This document shows, piece by piece, positions 1-9,303 of a stretch of DNA of 64,000 nt. Position 1 is the first letter of the stretch. Each line of letters opens with the position of its first letter. The notes beneath the pieces are model-generated. The model searched no databases. It saw only the letters and a list, made by a program, of their open reading frames with translations, and was not told the DNA's origin. The stretch spans positions 310,001-374,000 of the forward strand of contig NZ_JAMCCQ010000001.1 of NCBI RefSeq assembly GCF_023370775.1, in the 5' to 3' direction. Source of the DNA: Marivita sp. GX14005. GTDB taxonomy: Bacteria > Pseudomonadota > Alphaproteobacteria > Rhodobacterales > Rhodobacteraceae. Both the position numbers and the translations under genes were made by a program.

Positions 1-238
1 TTCGGGCAGCGTCTCCCTTATCGTTCTGGGTGCGATTGTCATCGTTCTGTGCATCGTGGTAGCGGCTGAGATCCTGCTGCTTCGACAAGTCGATCTCGGT
101 ATCGCCTATATCACGGTGACCGCAACCGAAACGCTTCTTGTCCTGGCCGCCACGTTCCTGATCGGCGAAACCCTCTCGCCGAAGGAGCTTTTCGGCGGTG
201 CGCTGGTCGTTCTGGGTGTCGCAATGGTCAGCTTTTGA
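1..238 (+). CDS. C-terminal end of a small multidrug/DMT-type transporter (partial)
   Basis: Only the last 78 codons are present, read in the frame that starts at base 2 and stops at a TGA at 236-238. The protein is almost entirely hydrophobic, with two visible membrane segments joined by a short loop (LGIAYITVTATET, then FLIGETLSPKELFGG, then ALVVLGVAMVSF). The last two helices of SMR/DMT superfamily exporters look like this, with Gly-Glu before the final helix. Substrate cannot be read from this fragment. The next gene is convergent, 17 bases away. Confidence 0.6.
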   Translation, partial: SGSVSLIVLGAIVIVLCIVVAAEILLLRQVDLGIAYITVTATETLLVLAATFLIGETLSPKELFGGALVVLGVAMVSF

Positions 239-255
239 CCCTGATCCACCCGTAC

Positions 256-1017
256 TCAGGCACGGATGCGCCAGCCCGTCTTGAAGATCCACCAAATGAT
301 TCCCAGGCAAAGCGCGGTGAAACCCGCAATCGCGAGCAGGCTCAAGACGATGGGCACATCCGCCACCCCGAAGAACGACCAGCGGAAGCCGGAGATAAGG
401 TAAACCACCGGATTGAAGAACGAAATCGTCTGCCACGCGGGCGGCAGCATGGAGATCGAGTAGAAGGAGCCGCCGAGGAACACCAGCGGCGTGACCACCA
501 AAAGCGGAATCAGCTGCAACTGCTCGAAATTCTGCGCCCAGATGCCGATGATGAAACCGAAAAGCGCGAAGCTTAGACAGGTCAGCACCATGAAGGCCAG
601 CATCGCCAGAGGGTGCTGGATGCTCAGATCGACGAAGAGCGACGAGGTGCCGAGGATCACCAGCCCGATGAAAAGCGCCTTGGTCGCCGCCGCACCGACA
701 TAGCCCAGAACGACCTCCAGGAAGTTGATCGGCGCGGACAGTAGTTCGTAGATCGTGCCGATGAATTTCGGGAAATAGATGCCGAAGGACGCGTTGGAGA
801 TCGCCTGCGTCATCACGCTCAGCATGATCAGCCCCGGCACGATGAAGGCGCCGTAGCTGACCCCCTCGACCTGATCGATGCGGCTGCCGATGGCGGCGCC
901 GAAGACGACGAAATAAAGCGAGGTCGAGATCACCGGAGAGACGAAGCTTTGCAGCAGCGTGCGGAAAAACCGCGACATCTCGAATACATACATCGCCCGG
1001 ATCGCGCGCCAGTTCAT
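256..1017 (-). CDS. yadH: ABC-2 type transporter permease (YadH-like)
   Basis: A 253-residue membrane protein with six hydrophobic stretches, starting [20 protein letters not shown], which fits the ABC-2 permease fold. It is the membrane half of an exporter; its start codon overlaps the stop of the ATPase gene upstream by 4 bases, so the two are translationally coupled. Length and sequence resemble E. coli YadH (about 256 residues). Substrate is unknown; ABC-2 exporters move drugs, polysaccharides or lipids across the inner membrane. The YadH assignment is by recognition of the pair and is fairly secure at family level. Confidence 0.85.
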   Translation of the reverse strand: MNWRAIRAMYVFEMSRFFRTLLQSFVSPVISTSLYFVVFGAAIGSRIDQVEGVSYGAFIVPGLIMLSVMTQAISNASFGIYFPKFIGTIYELLSAPINFLEVVLGYVGAAATKALFIGLVILGTSSLFVDLSIQHPLAMLAFMVLTCLSFALFGFIIGIWAQNFEQLQLIPLLVVTPLVFLGGSFYSISMLPPAWQTISFFNPVVYLISGFRWSFFGVADVPIVLSLLAIAGFTALCLGIIWWIFKTGWRIRA

Positions 1018-1949
1018 GCCGCGTCCCCCTTGTCGCCGACGAGCCCGACGAAAATATCCTCGAGCGAGTTCTGCCGCGTCTGCAGATCGCGCAGGACCAG
1101 CCCCGCCGCGCTCAGATCGGTGATGAGGGATGTGATGCCGGTCCGCTCCTCGGCCGTGTCATAGGTATAGACGATGACGCAGCCATCCTCCTCCAGCTGC
1201 AGCCCGCGCCCGGCCAGCGCGCCGGGAAGCGCCTCGATCGGTTCCTGCAACTCGATGCGGAGTTCCTTCTGGCCCAGCCGCGTCATCAGCGCATCCTTTT
1301 CCTCGACCAGCAGGATACGCCCCTTGTCGATCACCGCGATACGGTCCGCGATGGCCTCGGCCTCCTCGATGTAATGCGTGGTCAGGATGATCGTCACGCC
1401 GCCCAGCTTGAGCTCGCGAACCACCTCCCACATATCGCGGCGCAGCTCGACATCGACACCGGCGGTCGGCTCGTCGAGAAAAAGCACGCGCGGCTCATGC
1501 GCCAGCGCCTTGGCGATCAGCACGCGGCGTTTCATACCGCCCGAAAGCTCCATGATCCGCGCATTGCGCTTGTCCCAGAGCGACAGCTGGCGCAGGATCT
1601 TTTCCAGAAAGCCATCGTCCTTCGGCTTGCCAAAGAGGCCGCGCGAAAAGCGCACGGTGTTCATCACGCGCTCGAACGGCTCCAGATTGATCTCCTGCGG
1701 CACCAGCCCGACAAGCGCTCGTGCGCCGCGATACTCGGCTACCACATCGTGCCCACCGACCCGGATCGTCCCATCGGTGGGGCGCGTGATGCCGCAGATG
1801 GCGGAAATCAGCGTCGTCTTGCCTGCCCCGTTCGGCCCAAGCAGCGCGAGGATCTCGCCATCCTCGATATCGAGCGACACGCCGTTCAGCGCACGAAAGC
1901 CGTCCTTGTATGTCTTGGAGACATCGCTGATCTCGACCATCGGCTGCAT
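1014..1949 (-). CDS. yadG: ABC exporter ATP-binding protein (YadG-like)
   Basis: A 311-residue ABC ATPase. Walker A is GPNGAGKTT near residue 40, the signature is LSGGMKRR near 136, Walker B is [12 protein letters not shown] near 155, and the switch histidine lies in [11 protein letters not shown]. The stretch around [16 protein letters not shown] is close to E. coli YadG, which also has about 310 residues. An alternative start at the fourth codon (Met-Val-Glu-Ile) is possible. It energises the permease encoded immediately downstream with a 4-base overlap. Substrate is not known. Confidence 0.88.
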   Translation of the reverse strand: MQPMVEISDVSKTYKDGFRALNGVSLDIEDGEILALLGPNGAGKTTLISAICGITRPTDGTIRVGGHDVVAEYRGARALVGLVPQEINLEPFERVMNTVRFSRGLFGKPKDDGFLEKILRQLSLWDKRNARIMELSGGMKRRVLIAKALAHEPRVLFLDEPTAGVDVELRRDMWEVVRELKLGGVTIILTTHYIEEAEAIADRIAVIDKGRILLVEEKDALMTRLGQKELRIELQEPIEALPGALAGRGLQLEEDGCVIVYTYDTAEERTGITSLITDLSAAGLVLRDLQTRQNSLEDIFVGLVGDKGDAA

Positions 1950-2000
1950 CAGGGCACCTTTCGCGGTTTCCGCGCCGACGAGACGTCCGGCATCGGCGCA

Positions 2001-3035
2001 TCACGCGCCGCGCACGGTCTCCACCATCAGCTTGACGTTCTCGGGATCGGCATCCGGCGTGATCCCGTGACCGAGGTTGAAGATATGAGGGCCGTTCGAG
2101 AGCGCCTCGACAACGCGGCGCGTCTCGTCGACAAGGGCCTGGCCGCCTGTGACCATGTGTTTCGACGCGAGATTGCCCTGAACGCAACCGCCAGGCTGCA
2201 CGTGCTTTGCAACCCATTCGGGGGAAACGCTGTCATCGACCGCGACGCAATCGGCGCCCGTGGCCTCATGGAACCCGATATAGCCCCCCCCGGCCTGCCG
2301 CGGGAAGGCGATAACGGGAATCCCTGGATGGCGTCGCTTGAGTTCCTGCGTGATCTGTTTCGCAGGCTCCAGCGCATAGCGGCGGAAATCCTCTCCGTTC
2401 AGCGATCCGGCCCAGCTGTCGAAAATCTTGACCACTTCGGCCCCGGCTTCGATCTGCGCCGAGAGATAATCGATCGTTCCTTCGGTCAGCCGCTCCATCA
2501 GCGCGTCGAACAGCGCGCGGTTCTCGGCCTTGAGCGCATGGGCCGGCCCCTGATCGGGCGTGCCCCTGCCCGCGATCATGTAGGTCGCCACCGTCCAGGG
2601 CGCGCCGGCAAAGCCGATCAGCGTGGTTTCCTGCGGCAATTCGCGGCGCAGGATGCGGATCGTTTCGTAGATCGGGTTCAGCGTGTCGTGGATCATCTCG
2701 CCGCGCCCGAGCTTGTCGAAATCGGCCTGCGTCGTCACGGTGGACAGGCGCGGCCCCTCGCCGGTGACGAACCACAGATCCGCGCCCAGCGCCTGCGGCA
2801 AGAGCAGGATATCGGCAAAGAGGATCGCCGCGTCGAACCCGTAGCGCCGGATCGGCTGCAGCGTAACCTCGGCGGCGAGTTCTGGATTGTAGCACAGCGA
2901 CAGGAAATCGCCCGCCTCGGCGCGCGCTGCGCGATATTCCGGCAGATACCGCCCTGCCTGGCGCATCATCCAGATCGGCGGGGTCGGCAGCGTCTCCCCA
3001 GCCAGCGCGCGGAGGATGGTTTTCGTCTCGGCCAT
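2001..3035 (-). CDS. hemE: Uroporphyrinogen decarboxylase HemE
   Basis: A 344-residue cytosolic enzyme that decarboxylates uroporphyrinogen III to coproporphyrinogen III in haem and (bacterio)chlorophyll synthesis. The family signature [17 protein letters not shown] is near the N-terminus, with the conserved Arg pair. [14 protein letters not shown] and the C-terminal [16 protein letters not shown] are further HemE hallmarks. The start at 3035 is chosen because an AAGGA ribosome-binding site lies 7 bases upstream and [11 protein letters not shown] is the usual N-terminus; a further upstream ATG would add 15 unsupported residues. It is divergent from hemC, with about 100 bases between them. Confidence 0.97.
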   Translation of the reverse strand: MAETKTILRALAGETLPTPPIWMMRQAGRYLPEYRAARAEAGDFLSLCYNPELAAEVTLQPIRRYGFDAAILFADILLLPQALGADLWFVTGEGPRLSTVTTQADFDKLGRGEMIHDTLNPIYETIRILRRELPQETTLIGFAGAPWTVATYMIAGRGTPDQGPAHALKAENRALFDALMERLTEGTIDYLSAQIEAGAEVVKIFDSWAGSLNGEDFRRYALEPAKQITQELKRRHPGIPVIAFPRQAGGGYIGFHEATGADCVAVDDSVSPEWVAKHVQPGGCVQGNLASKHMVTGGQALVDETRRVVEALSNGPHIFNLGHGITPDADPENVKLMVETVRGA

Positions 3036-3134
3036 GAAACATTCCTTGTCTTTACGCCCGGATCTTATCTTGCCGCCCATAAGTCAAGCCGGGTACGCTT
3101 GTCAGGACAAGATTACGCGCCTACACACGGCGCC

Positions 3135-4085
3135 ATGACGATTGATTTGCCCAGCCCCGCCAAACCCCTGAGGATCGGAACCCGTGGATCGCTGCTCGCG
3201 CTTGCGCAGGCGAACGAGACACGCGACCGGCTCGCCCATGCGTTCGATCTGCCTTTCGAGGCGTTCAGCATCGTCGCCATCAAGACCTCGGGCGACCGGA
3301 TCATCGACCGCCCCTTGAAGGATATCGGTGGCAAAGGGCTCTTCACCAAGGAGATCGAGGACGCGATGTATGCCGGCGAGATCGACATCGCTGTCCATTC
3401 GATGAAGGACATGCCGGTCGAGCAGCCGGAAGGCTTGACCCTCGATTGCTACCTGCCGCGCGAGGATGTGCGCGATGCGTTCATTTCGCCTGAGTTTTCC
3501 GCCATTTCGGAACTCGCCGAAGGCGCCATCGTCGGCACGTCATCGCTGCGTCGCCGCGCGCAGCTTCTCAACCGCCGGCCCGATCTCAACGTCGTGGAAT
3601 TTCGCGGCAACCTTCAGACCAGGCTGAAGAAACTCGATGACGGGGTGGCGTCCTGCACCTTCCTTGCGATGGCCGGGCTGAACCGGCTGGCGATGAAGGA
3701 TGTGCCGAAGACGCCGATTCATCCAGACGATGTGCTCCCCGCCGTGGCGCAAGGCGCAATCGGCATCGAACGCCGCACCGAGGACAACCGCAGCGCCGAG
3801 ATGCTGGCCGCCATTCACGATATCGAAACGGCCCAACGGCTCTTCGCCGAACGTGCATTTCTCGCCAAGCTCGACGGATCCTGCGAAACGCCGATTGCGG
3901 GCCTCGCCGAACTGCATGGCGGCACGCTGCGCCTGCGCGGCGAAGTGCTGCGCCCGGACGGGTCTGTCTCCCATGCCGATGAGATCAGCGGCCCGATCGA
4001 GGATGGCGCAAAAATGGGCACGGCACTTGCGCAAACGCTGCTCGATCGCGCGGGCCCCGGCTTTTTCGACTGGCACACGACCTGA
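3135..4085 (+). CDS. hemC: Hydroxymethylbilane synthase (porphobilinogen deaminase) HemC
   Basis: A 316-residue enzyme that polymerises four porphobilinogens into hydroxymethylbilane. RIGTRGSLLALAQA at the N-terminus, TSGDRI, GGKGLFTKEIE and HSMKDMP are classic HemC motifs. The Cys in LDGSCETPIAGLAEL is the one that carries the dipyrromethane cofactor. The frame stays open for more than 1.7 kb upstream across the hemE antisense strand, but homology begins at MTIDLPSPAKPLRIG, so the start is placed at 3135. It is divergent from hemE, which acts two steps later. Confidence 0.97.
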   Translation: MTIDLPSPAKPLRIGTRGSLLALAQANETRDRLAHAFDLPFEAFSIVAIKTSGDRIIDRPLKDIGGKGLFTKEIEDAMYAGEIDIAVHSMKDMPVEQPEGLTLDCYLPREDVRDAFISPEFSAISELAEGAIVGTSSLRRRAQLLNRRPDLNVVEFRGNLQTRLKKLDDGVASCTFLAMAGLNRLAMKDVPKTPIHPDDVLPAVAQGAIGIERRTEDNRSAEMLAAIHDIETAQRLFAERAFLAKLDGSCETPIAGLAELHGGTLRLRGEVLRPDGSVSHADEISGPIEDGAKMGTALAQTLLDRAGPGFFDWHTT

Positions 4086-4102
4086 ACGGGCGGCGCGACT
4101 GG

Positions 4103-4570
4103 CTAGGCCGATCTGGCGAGCCTCGCTTCGATCTCATCGCGATATTGCGCCATGCGCTTTTGCACGCGCCGGTTGATCGATGAGCGCGCCAGCTTGAACG
4201 ATTGAACCAAAAGCCGCGCCGACAGGGTTTTCGGCGTCATCTTGAACACCAGATTGACGCGCGTGCGCGATGGCGAAAGCGGCACAAGTTCGATCAATGT
4301 GTCTGTTTCCAGCCCCCCGGAACGGCCGCCGAAGCGGAGCCCGTCGAAGGGGCGATACTCCTCCAGAACGATGCTCGCCTCGCGCTCCTTGCCACGAAAT
4401 GCGAAACGCAGCATCCACCCCTCACCGGCTGTAGGAAGATCGCCCTTGAAGCGCCGCTGCACCTCGATCCCGCGCCGCATGGCATACCGCTCCAGAACCT
4501 CGAAGGAGGTCAGCTCGGAAAAGACATGATCGACCGGCGCGGCCACATCTTCTGTCGCGGTGATTTGCAT
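4103..4570 (-). CDS. SRPBCC/START-like domain protein
   Basis: A 155-residue soluble protein with an SRPBCC (polyketide cyclase/START-like) pattern: N-terminal VAAPVDHVFSELTSFEVLERYAMRRG, a central set of beta strands and a long C-terminal helix (SARLLVQSFKLARSSINRRV). Such folds bind hydrophobic ligands. The start at 4570 (MQITATEDVAAPVDHVF) is the usual position; an upstream ATG would add an unrelated tail. Ligand and role are unknown. It lies just downstream of nudC on the same strand, with 37 bases between them. Confidence 0.75.
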   Translation of the reverse strand: MQITATEDVAAPVDHVFSELTSFEVLERYAMRRGIEVQRRFKGDLPTAGEGWMLRFAFRGKEREASIVLEEYRPFDGLRFGGRSGGLETDTLIELVPLSPSRTRVNLVFKMTPKTLSARLLVQSFKLARSSINRRVQKRMAQYRDEIEARLARSA

Positions 4571-4607
4571 GGCTCGGCCCTTTCGGTCTGGCGTTGAACG
4601 GATTGCG

Positions 4608-5573
4608 TCAGTCCAGCCTATCGGCAAGCCAGTTGCGCAGCAAGAAATGCGCGATGGCGCCCTTTCGTGCGGGCAGCAAACCGGTGCGCAGGCCGGCGAA
4701 GGCGTCCATAACGTCCTCGCGGCTGAACCAGATCGCATCCTCGATCTCGCTCGGATCGATGCTGATCTTTTCGGTCAAGGCAGCGGCGTGGCATCCGACC
4801 ATGAGCGAGGCCGGAAACGGCCAGGGTTGGCTCGACAGGTAACGCACCGCGCCCACCTCGATCCCGGCCTCCTCATACACCTCGCGCCGCACCGCCGCCT
4901 CGATCGCCTCACCGGGTTCGACGAAACCGGCAAGGCAGGAATACATCCCCACAGGCCACCCTGGTGAGCGGCCGAGCAGCACCTTGTTGCCGCAGGTGAC
5001 GAGCATGATGACGACCGGATCCGTGCGCGGATGATGGCGCGCCCCGCAAGCCGGGCAAACACGCTGCCAACCCGAGAGCGTGACCTCGCTCTTCGCGCCG
5101 CACCGGGCACAAAACCCGTGCGTCTCGTGCCAGCCGAGAATCGCCTTGGCCGAGGCCGCAAGTTCCGCATCCCGCGGGCTCAGCGTCGTCATGACCTGCC
5201 GCAACTCGGTGAACACATGGCCCGGCGCGTCCGGGTGGCGCTGCTCGCTCGCATCGAAAAAAGCACCGAGCGTGCCTGTGCCCTCTGCCGGCTCCCAGCG
5301 TGAGATATCATGCGCGAATCGCACCTCTGTGCCCTCGCGTCCCAGTAGGATCGGTGGCTCCACCGCTTCATTCAGGATCGGATGGGCCAAGGGCAGACGC
5401 GCGAGCGCAGTCACGTCTCCGCCGTTCGCCAGAAGCGGCTTTCCGCGCCAAAGCACGATCGTGCGGCTGGAGGGATCCTGCATGGCCATTGCCACCGCCG
5501 GGACGTTTCCGCGCATCTCGGTCGCCCGGTCGAATTGCGAGCCCCCGAATGTGACATGTTCGGCATTCCGCAT
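4608..5573 (-). CDS. nudC: NAD+ diphosphatase / NADH pyrophosphatase NudC
   Basis: A 321-residue Nudix hydrolase. In order it has an N-terminal domain, a four-Cys zinc ribbon (CARCG and, 18 residues on, CPACG), the Nudix box (GFVEPGEAIEAAVRREVYEEAGI) and the NudC-specific SQPWPFPASLM motif that selects NAD(H). NudC hydrolyses NAD(H), and in E. coli also removes NAD caps from RNA 5' ends. The start at 5573 follows a GGGAAGG ribosome-binding site by 8 bases; an earlier ATG lacks one. It is transcribed away from the SRP RNA gene. Confidence 0.93.
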   Translation of the reverse strand: MRNAEHVTFGGSQFDRATEMRGNVPAVAMAMQDPSSRTIVLWRGKPLLANGGDVTALARLPLAHPILNEAVEPPILLGREGTEVRFAHDISRWEPAEGTGTLGAFFDASEQRHPDAPGHVFTELRQVMTTLSPRDAELAASAKAILGWHETHGFCARCGAKSEVTLSGWQRVCPACGARHHPRTDPVVIMLVTCGNKVLLGRSPGWPVGMYSCLAGFVEPGEAIEAAVRREVYEEAGIEVGAVRYLSSQPWPFPASLMVGCHAAALTEKISIDPSEIEDAIWFSREDVMDAFAGLRTGLLPARKGAIAHFLLRNWLADRLD

Positions 5574-5690
5574 CGCATTTCCCTTCCCGTCCTTGGCCTG
5601 CGATGCCACGATGCCGTGGCGCGCGCAATCGCCCGGCTCCGGTTTTTCCCATCGGCCTTGCAATCCACGCCGTGGCGCATTACCTCACCC

Positions 5691-5788
5691 TTGAGAGGTT
5701 GGCGCGGGCGAGCGCCTCGCCAACCCGGTCAGGTCCGGAAGGAAGCAGCCGTAACGAGCCCCGCTTGGGTCGTTGTCCAACCTCTCAC
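5691..5788 (+). ncRNA. ffs: Small signal recognition particle RNA (4.5S type)
   Basis: The universally conserved SRP core (GGTCAGGTCCGGAAGG followed by AAGCAGCC) is at 5727-5750. The ends pair perfectly: GAGAGGTTGG at 5693-5702 with CCAACCTCTC at 5777-5786, giving the long rod of a bacterial 4.5S RNA with the Ffh-binding loop at its tip. The RNA binds Ffh and directs co-translational membrane targeting. Exact ends are inferred from the pairing. Its 3' end runs into the stop codon of the convergent gene. Confidence 0.93.
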
Positions 5789-6300
5789 CTTTCGCCGTCA
5801 TGCCGCAGAAAAACCGCCGGCTCGCGCCGCGCGCGTCTGGCCCATTGCATCTGCTCCGCTGTTTCGATCGCGCAGGGGCGCACGCCCCGCAAACGGCTCA
5901 GCGCTTCGTCCGGCGCCTCGCCAAGCTCGATCATCAGCCGTAGCGCAACCATCCCCGAACGTCCGCAGCCGCGGCGTGAATGCAACAGCACCCGCCCGCC
6001 GCCGACCAACGCGCGCCGCGCATTCTCGCTGATCCTCGGCCAGATGGCGTCGAACGCCTCATTGGCGCCAGCCCCGTCGCCGATGGGCGGCTGCTCCCAG
6101 CGCGTGCCGGCCTCGACCAGCAAACGCCCGAGTTCCGCCGCACCAGCGGCCACAAGCTCCACATCCGTCACCAGCGACAGGACCATCGCCGGCTTCCATT
6201 CCTTCAAATGCTCCACATCTCCACGGAAATCGCCCTCCAGGCCGGGGATACGGGACAATCCGAGGATTCCGCGATCGACCGGAAGCGCATAGACGATCAT
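5785..6300 (-). CDS. Protein-tyrosine-phosphatase-like protein with Ser in place of catalytic Cys
   Basis: A 171-residue protein with a dual-specificity/tyrosine phosphatase layout. The active-site loop reads HSRRGCGRSGM at residues 107-117. In this fold the residue after His should be the nucleophilic Cys (HC-x5-R); here it is Ser108 (codon TCA on the coding strand), while the P-loop Arg114 and Ser115 are kept. A second Cys at 112 is in the wrong place to replace it. It begins one base after the stop of the metallopeptidase gene, so the two are coupled. It may be inactive or a phosphoprotein-binding pseudophosphatase; that is inference. Confidence 0.72.
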   Translation of the reverse strand: MIVYALPVDRGILGLSRIPGLEGDFRGDVEHLKEWKPAMVLSLVTDVELVAAGAAELGRLLVEAGTRWEQPPIGDGAGANEAFDAIWPRISENARRALVGGGRVLLHSRRGCGRSGMVALRLMIELGEAPDEALSRLRGVRPCAIETAEQMQWARRARREPAVFLRHDGER

Positions 6301-6301
6301 G

Positions 6302-7132
6302 TCACAACCGCTGCGCGCCGAATGTGTCGCACGCCCCGATCTCGCCGCTGCGATACCCTGTCTCGAACCAGCGCGCGCGTTGCTCCGATGTGCCATGCGT
6401 GAAGGTATGCGGCTGCGGCACGCGCCCGGCGCGGCGCTGCAGATGATCGTCCCCGATCATCCGCGCTGCGTTCAGCGCCTCTTCGATATCGCCCGGCTCC
6501 AGCAAATCGCCCACAAAGCGCGCCCAAACGCCCGAGAGGCAATCGGCCTGCAATTCGAGCCGCACCGTCAGCGCATTGGCGCCGGCCTCGTCCGCGACCT
6601 GACGTCGTTGATTGACCTGCGCGAGGATGCCCAGCTCGTTCTGCACATGATGCGCGACCTCATGCGCGACGACATAGGCGGCCGCGAAATCGCCGCGCGC
6701 GCCCAACTGGCGCGCCATCGTGGCGAAGAACGCCGTGTCGAGATACGCCTTGCGATCCGCCGGGCAATAGAACGGCCCCGTCGCGCCACTCGCCCCGCCG
6801 CAGGGCGATGCGGTTGTGCCTGAAAACAGAACGAGCACGGGTGGATCATAGGACGCGCCGAGTTGCGATGCGAACAGCTCGGACCAGATTTCTTCCGTCG
6901 TTGCCAGAACGCGGCCGCTGAACTCCGCCGCGCGCTCCTCCTCGGCGCTGAGCGAGCGCGTCTCCTCCGGCGCGATGCCTTGCTGCAACAGCGGCGTGAC
7001 ATCGATGCCTGCGAAATATCCGATCGCCAGCACGACAAGCAACCCGACTCCGCCGAGCCCAGCCTTCGCGGTGCCCCCGCGGCGACGTCTGTCCTCGATA
7101 TTCCGGCTTCGCCTTATACCCCTGAGACGCAT
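6302..7132 (-). CDS. ypfJ: Neutral zinc metallopeptidase, YpfJ family
   Basis: A 276-residue protein with an Arg-rich N-terminus (MRLRGIRRSRNIEDRRRRGG), one membrane anchor (LLVVLAIGYFAGI) and a periplasmic domain. The zinc-binding motif HEVAHH is in AAYVVAHEVAHHVQ, followed by the conserved CGGASGATGPFYCP/DRKAYLD region (upstream) and ADCLSGVWAR (downstream) typical of YpfJ/KPN_02809-type proteins. Substrate is unknown in this family. The downstream phosphatase-like gene starts one base after its stop. Confidence 0.9.
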   Translation of the reverse strand: MRLRGIRRSRNIEDRRRRGGTAKAGLGGVGLLVVLAIGYFAGIDVTPLLQQGIAPEETRSLSAEEERAAEFSGRVLATTEEIWSELFASQLGASYDPPVLVLFSGTTASPCGGASGATGPFYCPADRKAYLDTAFFATMARQLGARGDFAAAYVVAHEVAHHVQNELGILAQVNQRRQVADEAGANALTVRLELQADCLSGVWARFVGDLLEPGDIEEALNAARMIGDDHLQRRAGRVPQPHTFTHGTSEQRARWFETGYRSGEIGACDTFGAQRL

Positions 7133-7192
7133 GTCATTCTCCCGTCAACCGGGATCATGATACACACCCTCGATGCAGGCGATAGCCCCCGG

Positions 7193-7984
7193 TCAGTCCG
7201 CGCTTCGGATCACCTTGGCGAAGGCATCGAATACCTGGTTGTTCGCAGCAAGCACCGTGCCGTCCTCGAGCGGCACCTGACCCTCCCGAACACCTTCGAT
7301 CAGCGCCCCGGCCTCGGACGCGATGAGTGTCGCCGCTGCAAGCTCCCAGAGCTTTGCCTCCCGCATCCAGAGGCCATCCAGCCGACCCGCGGCCAGATAG
7401 GCCAGATCGAGCGGAACAGAGCCCGAGGCCCGCAAACCGGAACATTCCGGCATGACCCGCGCCAGATCTTTCATGGTAGCCGGCAAGGTCCGCTTTACGC
7501 CGAACGGAACGGCATGGCCAAAGATGCAATCCACCATTTTCGACCGGCTCGACACACGCACGCGCTTGTTGTCGTTTAGCCAGGCGCCTTGCCCCTTCTC
7601 GGCATAGAACATCTCGTCCTTGGCCGGGTCGAACACGACTGCCGAGGCGATCCGCCCTTTATGCTCAAGCGCGATGGTGACCGCGAAATGCGGCTGAGCG
7701 TGCCGGTAATTCACCTCCCCATCGAGCCCGCAAACGATCCAGCGCCGTGTCGGATCCTCACCCGCGACCTCGCCCGCAGGATCGAGATACCCGTAGGTCG
7801 CCCGGGCGCCGATCAGATCACCGCGCAGACTGTCCGACGCCGCCCGCGCCGCGCGCGCGGCGAAATCCACCGCACTCGCATCGGAGGTCTGTAGATTTTC
7901 GATCTCGCGAAAATCCTTGTTGAGCGACCGGCCCGCTTTCCGCGCGGCCTTGATCATGATGTTGAGATTGGCACTGCCCTGCAT
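7193..7984 (-). CDS. Degenerate inositol-monophosphatase-family protein (SuhB-like)
   Basis: A 263-residue SuhB-type protein. MQGSANLNIMIKAARKAGRSL and PFAVTIALEHKG-like text place it in the family, but metal ligands are altered. The hallmark DPLDGT is CGLDGE (residues 85-90), the upstream acidic EE motif is replaced by LDPAGE, and the C-terminal WD is WE (213-214). Only the central Asp88 is clearly kept. Of two adjacent ATGs (7987 and 7984), the second has better spacing (6 bases) from a GGAGG site. Catalysis is doubtful; a regulatory or scaffolding role is possible. True SuhB is presumably elsewhere in the genome. Confidence 0.8.
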   Translation of the reverse strand: MQGSANLNIMIKAARKAGRSLNKDFREIENLQTSDASAVDFAARAARAASDSLRGDLIGARATYGYLDPAGEVAGEDPTRRWIVCGLDGEVNYRHAQPHFAVTIALEHKGRIASAVVFDPAKDEMFYAEKGQGAWLNDNKRVRVSSRSKMVDCIFGHAVPFGVKRTLPATMKDLARVMPECSGLRASGSVPLDLAYLAAGRLDGLWMREAKLWELAAATLIASEAGALIEGVREGQVPLEDGTVLAANNQVFDAFAKVIRSAD

Positions 7985-8182
7985 CATGGGCCTCCGGCTG
8001 TTCGCGATCAGACCGGGCGTATATGCAAGACGTCCGGCAATGCCAAGGGCCGGTGCGCGATCATGCGAAAGACGCGACCTGATCCAGATACCTCCCTATT
8101 GCGTCAACTTGGACCCTTTCTGACGCTCAGAGGTTAACAGACGGCGAAGGACTGAAGCGAAAATCCGGCGAATTTGAACGAT

Positions 8183-9118
8183 CTAGCCGAAAAGCGCCTG
8201 GAACTCGCGCCACTCCCCCTTGGACATGCCGGACGTTTCCTGCGTCACGTCCTCTCCGCCCAGCATGCGCCGCACGCAATCCAGGCCCGTTTTCGACAGT
8301 TGCGCACCACCCATCCGGTAATCCTCGAAGGCGCGGTAGGCGAACGGCACCCAATCGGACACGATCCTGCAAATTTCGTCGGCGTAAACCCTTATTTCAT
8401 ACTGCGCGTGCGAATCTGCCCTCAGTCGCAGGAAATGGAGCAGATTGTGCAGATCGACCTTCCAATACCATTGCGTGTAGATATTGGCCGGCAGGTTCAT
8501 CCGCGCCAACTCGCGCGCCAGCCCCTGTTGCCCGTCCTGGTCAATCATTTGCTCGTAATGATCGTAGCAACGCATCGCGTCCTCACGCAGATGGCGCAGT
8601 ACCCGATCCGCCTCCTCCCCCCCAAGGGCTTCGCCGCGCCCCTGGTTGTTGACCACCGATTGCGCAGCCAGATGCTCGGGCTCCGGGATGTAGAATTCCC
8701 GGTCGAGGATCGAATATCGGGCGGAATATTCGTTCACATTCGCGGTGCGGTGGCGAATCCACTGGCGTGCCACGAAGACCGGCAATTTAACGTGCAGCTT
8801 GATCTCGCACATCTCGAAGGGCGTCGAATGCCAGTGCCGCATCAGGTAGCGGATCAGCCCTTCGTCATTCTGAACCGATTTGGTGCCCTTGCCGTAGGAC
8901 ACACGCGCCGCCTGACAAATCGCCGAATCGTCTCCCATGTAATCGACCACGCGAACGAAACCGTGGTCGAGCACCGGATTGGCTCGATAAAGATGGTCTT
9001 CCATGCCATCGCTGACGGCGCGAAGCGTCTGCCGATGGCTCGCGCGTTGCTCTTCGATTTCGGCTTTCTGGTCAGATGACAGGGGCACGGTTAATCCTTC
9101 GTGAAGGTGAGTCGACAT
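8183..9118 (-). CDS. thyX: Flavin-dependent thymidylate synthase ThyX
   Basis: A 311-residue enzyme that makes dTMP from dUMP using methylene-tetrahydrofolate and FAD/NADPH. The ThyX motif [11 protein letters not shown] is at residues 122-132. The dUMP/FAD-binding context ([44 protein letters not shown]) is complete. The start at 9118 ([14 protein letters not shown]) is chosen over a longer frame because upstream residues show no conservation. It is divergent from the lipoprotein gene, with 185 bases between them. Confidence 0.96.
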   Translation of the reverse strand: MSTHLHEGLTVPLSSDQKAEIEEQRASHRQTLRAVSDGMEDHLYRANPVLDHGFVRVVDYMGDDSAICQAARVSYGKGTKSVQNDEGLIRYLMRHWHSTPFEMCEIKLHVKLPVFVARQWIRHRTANVNEYSARYSILDREFYIPEPEHLAAQSVVNNQGRGEALGGEEADRVLRHLREDAMRCYDHYEQMIDQDGQQGLARELARMNLPANIYTQWYWKVDLHNLLHFLRLRADSHAQYEIRVYADEICRIVSDWVPFAYRAFEDYRMGGAQLSKTGLDCVRRMLGGEDVTQETSGMSKGEWREFQALFG

Positions 9119-9303
9119 GGCCTCTATATTAACAGCCACGGCCGAACGGTACGTCAACGCCGCTCTTTTTGAGAACCGTGCACAAGCTGTTGTCGCGCCG
9201 CCGCATCTTTCGATCGACCGCACGGCGCGACGTTGACTTTCCCGCGGTGCTGCCGGACGTTCAGGCAAACTCGACAAACCAATCAGACCGAGGCAGTTTT
9301 CTA

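Noticed and set aside
1374-4085. A plus-strand frame open for 903 codons through the antisense of the ABC ATPase and hemE into hemC
   Set aside because: Only the hemC part (from 3135) shows homology; the upstream portion is low-complexity antisense of GC-rich genes with an Arg/His-rich composition.
9120-9160. TTGACG and TAATAT upstream of thyX as a promoter
   Set aside because: The spacer is 20 bases, too long for a normal sigma-70 promoter, and transcription would begin at the start codon.
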